From the NCBI GenBank assembly GCA_018660305.1, contig JABJKO010000062.1, forward strand, positions 1-40,298: DNA of 40,298 bases. The letters are read 5' to 3'. This document shows positions 33,305-40,298 of the stretch, in pieces. The notes under the pieces are model-generated. The model did not search any database, had not been told where the DNA came from, and worked only from the letters and a program-made list of their open reading frames with translations. The stretch's first letter is position 1. Each line of letters starts with the position of its first letter. The DNA comes from Rhodospirillaceae bacterium (GTDB taxonomy: Bacteria; Pseudomonadota; Alphaproteobacteria; MPNO01; UBA2964). The position numbers and the translations under genes were made by a program.

Positions 33305-34546
33305 ATGACCGAGAACAATATTTTTACCGAGCTGGATCCGCCGCCGCGCCTCATGATGGGGCCGGGACCGGTCAATGTGCACCCGCGGGTGCTCAACGCG
33401 CTGTCCATGCCATTGCTAGGCCAGTTCGATCCCGCCTTTACCGACTATATGAACGAGGTGATGGCGCTCTACCGGCAGATCTTCCAGACCACCAACCGCC
33501 AGACCTTCATGATAGACGGCACCGCGCGGGCCGGCATTGAGACCCTGATGGTCTCGGTACTGGAGCCCGGCGACAAGGTGCTGGTGCCGGTGTTCGGCCG
33601 GTTCGGTCATCTGCTGACCGAGATCGCCGAGCGCTGTCAGGCCGAGGTCGAGCTGATCGAGACCGAATGGGGCACGGTGTTTGACCCCGGCCAGATCGAA
33701 GAGGCCGTCAAACGAATCCGCCCCAAGCTTGTGGCGCTGTGTCAGGGCGACACCTCCACCACCGTGGCCCAGCCACTGGCCGAAATTGGCGAGATCTGTG
33801 CCCGTTATGACGCCCTAACCTATGTGGATGCCACGGCCAGTCTTGTCGGCATGGATCTGCCGGTGGATGCGTGGAAGCTGGATGCGGTCTCCTGCGGGCT
33901 GCAGAAATGTCTCGCCGGGCCGCCGGGCATCGCGCCCATCACCTTCAATGAGCGCATCGCCGATATGGTCACGGCCCGCAAGCATATCGAAAAAGGCATA
34001 AGGCCCGACGGGTTCAAGGCGGCGGGCGGGCGCATGATCGCGTCCAATTATTTCGATCTCGCCATGCTGATGGATTACTGGTCGGAAACCCGGCTCAACC
34101 ACCATACCGAGGCGACCTCCATGCTCTATGCGGCCCGCGAATGCGCCCGCATCGTGCTGCAGGAAGGGCTGCAACCAACCTTCGCGCGGCACCAGCTTGC
34201 CAGTGACGCCATGGTGGCCGGGCTCGAAGCCATGGGGCTGACCGTGTTTGGCGACCAGGACCATAAGATGCCCAACGTTACCGGCGTCTATATTCCGGAC
34301 GGGGTCGAGAGCGAATCGATCCGGTCCAGCATGCTGAACGATTTCGGCATTGAGATCGGGACGTCCTTCGGGCCGCTGCATGGCAAGATCTGGCGCATCG
34401 GGGCCATGGGCTATAATTGCCGGAAGCACAACATCCTCACCTGTCTCAACGCGCTGGAGGCGGTACTGCGCCAGCATGGCGTGGCCGTGACGTCCGGCGA
34501 AGCGGTGGATGCCGCCCTCGCGCAATACCGCGCCGGCGGCCAGTAG
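33305..34546 (+). CDS. pucG: (S)-Ureidoglycine--glyoxylate aminotransferase-like (PucG), class V
   Basis: This 413-residue class-V aminotransferase shows LMMGPGPVNVHPRVL at the N-terminus, GTARAGIETL, YVDATASLVGMDLPVDAWKLD, and the PLP lysine in SCGLQKCLAGPPG. The family includes alanine-glyoxylate aminotransferase and PucG, which moves the amino group of ureidoglycine to glyoxylate, giving oxalurate and glycine. The surrounding allantoinase and urate genes favour PucG. ATG 33305 is used; a frame-compatible ATG at 33257 adds 16 poor residues. Substrate assignment is by context, and other glyoxylate aminotransferases would look alike. Confidence 0.85.
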   Translation: MTENNIFTELDPPPRLMMGPGPVNVHPRVLNALSMPLLGQFDPAFTDYMNEVMALYRQIFQTTNRQTFMIDGTARAGIETLMVSVLEPGDKVLVPVFGRFGHLLTEIAERCQAEVELIETEWGTVFDPGQIEEAVKRIRPKLVALCQGDTSTTVAQPLAEIGEICARYDALTYVDATASLVGMDLPVDAWKLDAVSCGLQKCLAGPPGIAPITFNERIADMVTARKHIEKGIRPDGFKAAGGRMIASNYFDLAMLMDYWSETRLNHHTEATSMLYAARECARIVLQEGLQPTFARHQLASDAMVAGLEAMGLTVFGDQDHKMPNVTGVYIPDGVESESIRSSMLNDFGIEIGTSFGPLHGKIWRIGAMGYNCRKHNILTCLNALEAVLRQHGVAVTSGEAVDAALAQYRAGGQ

Positions 34547-34551
34547 GGATT

Positions 34552-35961
34552 ATGCCAGTCCGTTTTATTCTCAATGGCGAGCTGTGCGAGGAGGATGCCG
34601 TATCTCCTTCCATGACAGTGCTTGATTACCTGCGCGAGGTGCGCGGTCTCAAGGGCACCAAGGAGGGCTGCGCCGAGGGCGATTGCGGCGCCTGCACCAT
34701 CGCCATTGGGACGGAGAAGGACGGCGAAACCATTTTCGAAGCGGCCAACGGGTGCCTGATGCTGGTGCCTCAACTGGATGGCGAATCGGTGGTGACGGTG
34801 GAAGGGGTGTCCGGCGAGGATGGCGGGCTGCATCCCGTGCAGCAGGCCATAATCGATTCCCATGGCGCCCAGTGCGGTTTCTGCACGCCCGGTTTCGTCA
34901 TGGCGCTCTATGCCTTCCACCAATCGGATGAGCCAAGGGTGGTGGACACCATCCATGACGCGCTGGCCGGCAATCTGTGCCGTTGCACAGGCTACCGGCC
35001 CATTGTCGATTCCGCGCTGAGCCTGACGGCAGCGCCGAAGGATTTGAACACCGCACCGCCGGGGCTCGAGACGTCGGAATCCTATGAATATGCCGGCGAA
35101 CGGTTTCATGCGCCCAAATCTCTCGACCGGTTGCTGGCCCTTCGCGCCGATCATCCTGACGCACCGCTGCTTGGCGGGGGTACCGATCTTGGTATATTGG
35201 CCAGCAAGGAGCGGCACCATTTCAAGGACATCGTCTGGACCGGTGGCGTCTCCGAGCTCACACGGATCGACCGGGACGACACCGCCGTTACCATCGGCGC
35301 CGCCGTCACCTACAGCGAGGCTCTGCCGCTGATCGACGCATTATACCCGTCCTTCGCGGCCCTGATCCGGCGCATCGGCTCGCGACAGATCCGTAATCTT
35401 GGTACGCTGGGCGGCAATGTGTGCAACGCCTCGCCCATCGGCGACACACCGCCCTGTCTCCTGGCGCTCGACGCGATTTTTGTGGCGCGGTCAAACAAGG
35501 GCGCGCGGGACATCCCCGCCGATGAATTTTTTGTCGGCTACCGCGAGACGGCGCTGGCCGCCGACGAAATTCTGGAAGCCATCCGCCTGCCGTTGCCGTT
35601 GGACGATCAGGTCTTCCGGGCCTACAAGGTTTCCAAGCGCTTCGATCAGGATATCTCGGCGGTCATCGGCGCCTATGCCCTGACCATACGAAACGGTACC
35701 GTGGAAAAAGCCCGCATCGCCTATGGCGGCATGGCGGCGACTCCGGCACGGGCGCCGAGTTGCGAGGATATGCTTGAGGGATCCCCCTGGACTCCGGAAA
35801 TGGCCATGGGCGCTGGTGCGATGATCGACACTGATTTTTCGCCCATTAGCGATTTTCGGGCCAGCGATTCGTACCGCAGCCGGGTTGCAGCGTCTTTGTT
35901 CCGGCGGCTGCATGCCGAGACCACGGCCTCCGGTCAGGCTACGGACGTCATGGCGCTATGA
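34552..35961 (+). CDS. xdhA: Xanthine dehydrogenase small subunit (2Fe-2S and FAD domains)
   Basis: This 469-residue subunit has two [2Fe-2S] clusters: CAEGDCGACT with a later Cys in NGCLM, and CGFCTPGF plus LCRCTGYRP. The FAD-binding domain begins near 190, with LLGGGTDLGIL, RQIRNLGTLGGNVCNASPIGD (a classic flavin-binding stretch) and a C-terminal CO-dehydrogenase flavoprotein domain. It passes electrons from the molybdenum subunit to NAD+. ATG 34552 starts 5 nt after the pucG stop; the longer open frame upstream is the pucG coding region in another frame. ATGA overlap couples it to xdhB. Confidence 0.95.
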   Translation: MPVRFILNGELCEEDAVSPSMTVLDYLREVRGLKGTKEGCAEGDCGACTIAIGTEKDGETIFEAANGCLMLVPQLDGESVVTVEGVSGEDGGLHPVQQAIIDSHGAQCGFCTPGFVMALYAFHQSDEPRVVDTIHDALAGNLCRCTGYRPIVDSALSLTAAPKDLNTAPPGLETSESYEYAGERFHAPKSLDRLLALRADHPDAPLLGGGTDLGILASKERHHFKDIVWTGGVSELTRIDRDDTAVTIGAAVTYSEALPLIDALYPSFAALIRRIGSRQIRNLGTLGGNVCNASPIGDTPPCLLALDAIFVARSNKGARDIPADEFFVGYRETALAADEILEAIRLPLPLDDQVFRAYKVSKRFDQDISAVIGAYALTIRNGTVEKARIAYGGMAATPARAPSCEDMLEGSPWTPEMAMGAGAMIDTDFSPISDFRASDSYRSRVAASLFRRLHAETTASGQATDVMAL

Positions 35962-38285
35962 CGGTAGCAAGTCAGATAAAGGGCGCGGTCCATACGGCGG
36001 TGCGCCATGATAGCGCCGGAAACCACGTGAGTGGCCGGTCGGTCTTTATCGACGATATGCCGGAACTGGCGGGGACGCTGCATGCCGTGCTGGTCAAGAG
36101 TCCACACGCCCATGCGATGATTAAATCCATCCATACAACGAGTGCCACTAGTTTAGGGGGTGTCCATGCGGTCCTCACCGCCGCTGACATCCCGGGAACC
36201 AACGATGTGGCGCCGATCTTCGAAAACGAGCCGGTGCTGGCGGTGGACGAAGTGCAGTATGTGGGCCATCCGGTGGCGGTGGTCATGGCGGAGACCATGG
36301 ACATAGCCCGCCAGGCGGCGGAACAGGTTGCGGTGGATTATGAACCCCTTGCGGCCATCCTCAGCATTGAAGAGGCCCTGAAGGGGCAGTACTTTACTTC
36401 GGAAAAACAAATTATGAAGCGGGGCGACGCGCAGGGCGCCATAAAAGGCGCCACACACCGCATTTCCGGTTCGGTTTCCTGTGGCGGGCAGGATCATTTC
36501 TATCTCGAAGGCCACATTGCCCTGGCGGTGCCGCAGGAAGACAACGATATGCTGGTCTATTCCTCCACCCAGCACCCCACCGAAGTCCAGCACGGGGTCG
36601 CAACGGTATTGGGCGTGCCGGTCAATGCGGTGACCACTGAGACACGGCGCATGGGGGGTGGGTTCGGCGGCAAGGAAAGCCAGTCGACCATCATCGCCGC
36701 CCTGGCCGCGCTGGGGGCAAATGCGACGCGCCGTCCCGTGAAGCTGCGCCTGACCCGCGACGACGACATGGTGATCACCGGCAAGCGCCACGATTTCCTG
36801 TTCCGCTACGAGGCCGGAATCGATGATGACGGACGCATCGAGGGAATCGATCTTCTGATGGCCTGCCGCGCCGGTCACGTCGCCGATCTGTCGTCGTCGG
36901 TCCTCATCCGCGCGCTCTGCCATGCCGATAATTGCTATTACCTGCCCAATGCCCATATCCACGGCTATCCCTGCCGCACCAACACGGTGTCCAATACCGG
37001 CTTCCGCGGTTTTGGCGGACCCCAGGGGATGGTGGCCATCGAGACCATCATCGATCACATCGCGCGCGACCGCGGGCTCGATCCCGATGACGTCCGGCGG
37101 GTCAATTTCTATGACACGGCGGATCGCGACGAGACCCATTACGGGCAATTGGTCGAAGACAATATCATCGGCGAGATTGTCGACAGGCTGAGCCGCGAAA
37201 TCGATTATCCCGCGCGCAAGACGGCCGTGGCGGCCTTCAACCGGGAAAACCATATCATCAAAAAAGGCATCGCCCTGATGCCGGTCAAGTTCGGTATCTC
37301 CTTCAATCTGCCGACCCTCAACCAGGCCGGCGCGCTGGTCCATGTCTATACCGATGGCAGCGTGCATCTCAACCATGGCGGCACCGAGATGGGGCAGGGG
37401 CTCTACATCAAAATTGCCCAGGTGGTGGCGTCGACTTTCGAGATCGATGTGGATCACATCAAGATTTCCGCCACCAACACCGGCAAGGTGCCCAACACAT
37501 CTGCCACGGCGGCGTCATCGGGATCGGATCTCAACGGCATGGCGGCCCATGACGCGGCCCAGCAGATCAAGGCCCGCATGACGAAAGTCGCCGCCGACCA
37601 TTTCGAGGTGGATGAGGGCGAGATCGAATTTCGCAACAATCATATCTATGCCGGTAATCAGGGCATCCCGTTTTCCGAGCTGGCGAAACTGACATGGGAG
37701 AACCGGGTATCCCTGTCGGCCACCGGATTTTATTCCACGCCGAAGATCGCCTGGGACAGTGAGACCATGACCGGCCGGCCATTCTATTATTTTTCCTATG
37801 GCGCCGCTGTCTCCGAAGTGGCCATCGATACGCTGACCGGCGAGAGCCGTGTGCTGCGCACCGATATATTGCAGGATTGCGGCCGCTCGCTGAACCCGGC
37901 CATCGATCTTGGCCAGATCGAAGGCGCCTTCGTCCAGGGTATGGGCTGGCTGACCATGGAGGAGCTATGGTGGGACGAGACGGGGAACCTAAAAACCCAC
38001 GGGCCGTCCACCTATAAGATCCCCGGCAGCCGCGACGTGCCGCCGGAATTCAATGTGCATATTCTCGAAGACGCGCCTAATCGCGAACCCACCATCTTCC
38101 GCTCCAAGGCCATCGGCGAACCGCCCCTGATGCTGGCGCTCTCGGTGTGGCTGGCGATCCGGGACGCGGTCTCCAGCCTGTCGGATCATTCTCTGTTGCC
38201 GGCGCTGAATTCGCCGGCCACGGCCGAGGCCATCCTGACCGCTGTCGACGATATCCGCTCCCGTATGGATAACGGCAATGGCTGA
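35958..38285 (+). CDS. xdhB: Xanthine dehydrogenase large subunit (molybdopterin-binding)
   Basis: The 775-residue subunit holds the molybdenum cofactor and hydroxylates hypoxanthine and xanthine to urate. It shows the N-terminal hammerhead domain (RSVFIDDMPELAGTLHAVLVKSPHAHA), the GGGFGGKES and GFRGFGGPQG cofactor loops, GGTEMGQGLYIKIAQV and the catalytic Glu region KAIGEPPLMLA. All are complete and the length is normal. The sequestering partner XdhC, needed to load the cofactor, is not in this window and may follow elsewhere. The stop overlaps uraD by 8 bp. Confidence 0.95.
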   Translation: MTVASQIKGAVHTAVRHDSAGNHVSGRSVFIDDMPELAGTLHAVLVKSPHAHAMIKSIHTTSATSLGGVHAVLTAADIPGTNDVAPIFENEPVLAVDEVQYVGHPVAVVMAETMDIARQAAEQVAVDYEPLAAILSIEEALKGQYFTSEKQIMKRGDAQGAIKGATHRISGSVSCGGQDHFYLEGHIALAVPQEDNDMLVYSSTQHPTEVQHGVATVLGVPVNAVTTETRRMGGGFGGKESQSTIIAALAALGANATRRPVKLRLTRDDDMVITGKRHDFLFRYEAGIDDDGRIEGIDLLMACRAGHVADLSSSVLIRALCHADNCYYLPNAHIHGYPCRTNTVSNTGFRGFGGPQGMVAIETIIDHIARDRGLDPDDVRRVNFYDTADRDETHYGQLVEDNIIGEIVDRLSREIDYPARKTAVAAFNRENHIIKKGIALMPVKFGISFNLPTLNQAGALVHVYTDGSVHLNHGGTEMGQGLYIKIAQVVASTFEIDVDHIKISATNTGKVPNTSATAASSGSDLNGMAAHDAAQQIKARMTKVAADHFEVDEGEIEFRNNHIYAGNQGIPFSELAKLTWENRVSLSATGFYSTPKIAWDSETMTGRPFYYFSYGAAVSEVAIDTLTGESRVLRTDILQDCGRSLNPAIDLGQIEGAFVQGMGWLTMEELWWDETGNLKTHGPSTYKIPGSRDVPPEFNVHILEDAPNREPTIFRSKAIGEPPLMLALSVWLAIRDAVSSLSDHSLLPALNSPATAEAILTAVDDIRSRMDNGNG

Positions 38286-38796
38286 CACTGTTTCGCTGCG
38301 CGATCTCAATGAAGGCGACCAGTCCCAATTTATCGACGCGTTGGGCGATGTGTTCGAGCATTCACCGTGGCTGGTGGAACGGGCTTCGGCCGGCCGGCCC
38401 TTTGGGACACGCTCTGCGTTGCTGGCCGCCCTTCTTGAGATCATGACCGCTGCTTCCGAGGACGAGAAGCTGGCGCTTATCCGCGCCCATCCCGATCTGG
38501 CGGGCAAGGCGGCGCGGGCCGGGGATCTCACCGATCATTCCATCTCGGAACAGGCAAGCGCCGGTCTCGACCGGCTCAGCGACGACGAATTTGACCGCTT
38601 CAACCAATTAAACGATGCGTACAAAGAAGCGTTCGGGTTTCCCTTTATCATCGCGGTGCGCGATCACCATAAGGAGTCGATCCTGGCTGCATTTGAGTCC
38701 CGTTTGACCAACAGCACCGCACAGGAAATAGACGAAGCCATCCGCAATATCAGCCGCATCGTAAGCCTGCGGGTGGTCACGACCGTCACGGAGTAA
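38278..38796 (+). CDS. uraD: OHCU decarboxylase
   Basis: The 172-residue all-alpha enzyme decarboxylates 2-oxo-4-hydroxy-4-carboxy-5-ureidoimidazoline to (S)-allantoin, so that allantoin is formed stereospecifically. The family motifs are DVFEHSPWLVERA with the catalytic His and LIRAHPDLAGKAA, followed by FDRFNQLNDAYKEAFGFPFI and the closing Ala-rich helices. It lies between xdhB and puuD, with overlap to the former and only 6 bp to the latter, and works between UraH and PuuE in the pathway. Confidence 0.95.
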   Translation: MADTVSLRDLNEGDQSQFIDALGDVFEHSPWLVERASAGRPFGTRSALLAALLEIMTAASEDEKLALIRAHPDLAGKAARAGDLTDHSISEQASAGLDRLSDDEFDRFNQLNDAYKEAFGFPFIIAVRDHHKESILAAFESRLTNSTAQEIDEAIRNISRIVSLRVVTTVTE

Positions 38797-38802
38797 GCGT
38801 AT

Positions 38803-40002
38803 ATGGATACCATTATTCTCGATTGGCTCGGTCTCGTCCTGCGATGGACCCACATCATCGTGGGCATCGCCTGGATCGGCTCGTCGTTCTATTTCATGTG
38901 GCTGGATTCCCATCTCGAAGAGCCCGCCGTCCCCGACGACGAGGTCGAGGGCGAGCTCTGGATGGTCCATAGCGGCGGGTTCTACCGGGTCGATAAGATC
39001 GCCGTCGCCCCCAAGGTGATGCCGCGCACGCTGCACTGGTTCAAATGGGAGGCGGGCTGGACCGGCATTACCGGGGTGCTGCTGCTGGCCGTGGTCTATT
39101 ACCTCGGGTCATCGGCCTTCCTGATCGATCCCGACGTGTCCGACATTACACGCTGGGACGCGGTCGCCATCGGTATCGGCACGCTGGTGGTCGGCTGGCT
39201 GCTCTATGACGCGCTCTATATGTCGCGCTGGGGCAAGGAAAACGGCACCCTCGCCGCCGGGCTTTCGTTTGGCGGGCTGTGCCTGATCGCCTACTGGCTG
39301 AGCACCATGCTGTCGGGACGGGGCGCCTATGTCCATGTGGGCGGGCTGATGGGGATCATCATGGTTCTCAACGTGTGGATCCGGATCATTCCCGGCCAGC
39401 AGAATCTGGTGGATTCCCGCAAGGCCGGCACCGAACCGGATCCGTCCTATGGAATCCGCGCCAAGCAGCGCTCGGTCCACAATAACTATATGACCCTGCC
39501 GGTGGTCTTCGTGATGATCAGCAGCCATTACCCGGAGACCTTTGGCCATCCCCATAACTGGGCGGTGCTGAGCTGCATGTTCCTGATCGGCGCCATGGTG
39601 CGGCACTGGTTCAATCTGCGGAACGCTGGGACACCCGCGATCTGGCCGGTACCGGTGGCCGTTGTCGGGTTGCTGGCGGTGGCCGGATGGGTCTCCGGTC
39701 CGCAAATCGCCGCAAAGATCGCGGCGGCCAATGCACCGCCGGTGCCTTTTGAGACGGTGGAGATCCTGGTGAAAACCCGCTGCGCCGCCTGCCATACGGC
39801 AAAGCCGGTTCAGGAAGGATTCGAGAAGCCGCCCAAGAACATCAAGTTCGACAAGCCCGAGGACATCGTCCGGTACGCCGCGATGATCAAGCGCACCAGC
39901 GTCCTCACCAAGACCATGCCGCTCGGCAACATCACCAAAATGACCGACGCCGAACGCAAGTTGCTCGGCACCTGGATCGATCAGGGCATGAAGCTGGAAT
40001 AG
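38803..40002 (+). CDS. puuD: Membrane urate oxidase PuuD with C-terminal cytochrome c domain
   Basis: This 399-residue protein has about eight membrane helices (WTHIIVGIAWIGSSFYFMW at the N-terminus; VHVGGLMGIIMVLNVWIRII; NNYMTLPVVFVMISSHYP) belonging to the urate hydroxylase PuuD domain. After the last helix a cytochrome c domain carries the haem motif CAACH (in TRCAACHTAKP) and a distal Met in TKTMPLGNITKM. It oxidises urate to 5-hydroxyisourate and hands electrons to the respiratory chain instead of making hydrogen peroxide. It is the last gene of the operon, and its stop lies 15 bp from the stop of the converging guanine deaminase gene. Confidence 0.95.
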   Translation: MDTIILDWLGLVLRWTHIIVGIAWIGSSFYFMWLDSHLEEPAVPDDEVEGELWMVHSGGFYRVDKIAVAPKVMPRTLHWFKWEAGWTGITGVLLLAVVYYLGSSAFLIDPDVSDITRWDAVAIGIGTLVVGWLLYDALYMSRWGKENGTLAAGLSFGGLCLIAYWLSTMLSGRGAYVHVGGLMGIIMVLNVWIRIIPGQQNLVDSRKAGTEPDPSYGIRAKQRSVHNNYMTLPVVFVMISSHYPETFGHPHNWAVLSCMFLIGAMVRHWFNLRNAGTPAIWPVPVAVVGLLAVAGWVSGPQIAAKIAAANAPPVPFETVEILVKTRCAACHTAKPVQEGFEKPPKNIKFDKPEDIVRYAAMIKRTSVLTKTMPLGNITKMTDAERKLLGTWIDQGMKLE

Positions 40003-40016
40003 GGAGCGTGTGCCTC

Positions 40017-40298
40017 TTAATCCCGTTCATACGCCAACTCACCGGCGATATAGGTCGCGCGGATGGCCCGGTCGTCGGCCATGGTCATCTGCACGAACAG
40101 GGTCTCGTCGAGGCTGTCGACCGCGCCCATGCGATAGTCGATGGCAGGCGTCGATTTAAGATCGAGCACGATGACATCGGCGTCCATACCGGGCGCCAGG
40201 CTACCGATGCGATCCTGGAGATACAGCGCTTGGGCGGCGCCCCGGGTGGCAAGATAGAAGGCCTGGCTGGCGCTTAAAGGACAGCCGGCCAGCCGCGC
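40017..40298 (-). CDS. guaD: Guanine deaminase, C-terminal part (partial)
   Basis: The minus-strand frame is open from the window edge to TAA (complement of 40017-40019) and gives the last 93 residues. The translated end reads ATRGAAQALYLQDRIGSLAP, then GMDADVIVLDLKSTPAI, then LFVQMTMADDRAIRATYIAG. This matches the C-terminal barrel edge and beta-sandwich of guanine deaminase (amidohydrolase family), where G.L.pG.DAD..VLD.. and LF.......DR.....Y..G are usual. It would convert guanine to xanthine, feeding XdhAB. The zinc-binding N-terminal motifs lie outside the window, so subfamily assignment leans on context. Confidence 0.85.
   Translation of the reverse strand, partial: ARLAGCPLSASQAFYLATRGAAQALYLQDRIGSLAPGMDADVIVLDLKSTPAIDYRMGAVDSLDETLFVQMTMADDRAIRATYIAGELAYERD

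Noticed and set aside
1..40298. CRISPR arrays, tRNA or rRNA genes, transposases, prophage genes
   Set aside because: No regularly spaced repeats, cloverleaf-type genes, or mobile-element proteins were recognised by eye on either strand.

Overview
The window reads as high-GC alphaproteobacterial chromosome, probably a Rhodospirillales-like aerobe. This rests on dense operons with ATGA-type overlaps, CobN/CobW/CobO-type cobalamin genes, CbtAB cobalt transport, a cytochrome-c-fused urate oxidase (PuuD) and heterotetrameric-type sarcosine oxidase genes. Genus is inference. No tRNA, rRNA, CRISPR array, transposase or phage gene was seen.

Layout. (1) 1-1065: the 3' end of a sarcosine oxidase operon (soxA end, soxG). 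(2) 1236-7138: a region of less familiar genes. Two secreted proteins on the minus strand (a zincin-like protein with HEMGH and helical repeats, and a small Cys-rich protein) each have a terminator. They share an identical 10-mer exactly 79 nt upstream of their starts. Next comes a plus-strand two-component pair (NarL-type regulator, 7TM-type sensor kinase) followed by a secreted IPT/TIG-like protein. The kinase has a CT dinucleotide run that splits an apparent lipoprotein signal peptide from the rest of the gene. (3) 7145-31806: a nearly complete cobalamin supercluster. Lower-ligand and nucleotide-loop genes are cobT, cobS, a cobC-type phosphatase and cobU. A cobalamin riboswitch precedes cobU-cobW-cobN-cobO-cobQ. 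Then come cobD(cbiB), cbiX-cobH-cobL-cobI-cbiG/cobJ-cobM, an outer-membrane-porin-like gene with cbtB-cbtA, cbiD-cobK, cobA-cobB and the threonine-phosphate decarboxylase cobC. Genes typical of early cobalt insertion (cbiX, cbiG, cbiD) stand beside late-insertion cobN; cobG and cobF are not in the window. (4) 31863-40298: purine catabolism. Xanthine dehydrogenase (xdhAB), urate oxidase (puuD), HIU hydrolase (uraH), OHCU decarboxylase (uraD), allantoinase (puuE), ureidoglycine-glyoxylate aminotransferase (pucG) and the end of guanine deaminase form a route from guanine/xanthine to ureidoglycine. Only allantoate amidohydrolase is missing.

Most noteworthy signals: the CT-repeat frame switch in the kinase; a riboswitch-controlled cobU whose strong, sequestrable Shine-Dalgarno points at an ATT codon; a porin-cbtB-cbtA operon with a compact folded leader; twin CGGCATATGCCG palindromes between cobT and cobS; a 140-bp palindromic element ending on the cobM stop codon; and the mixed early/late cobalt-insertion gene set.
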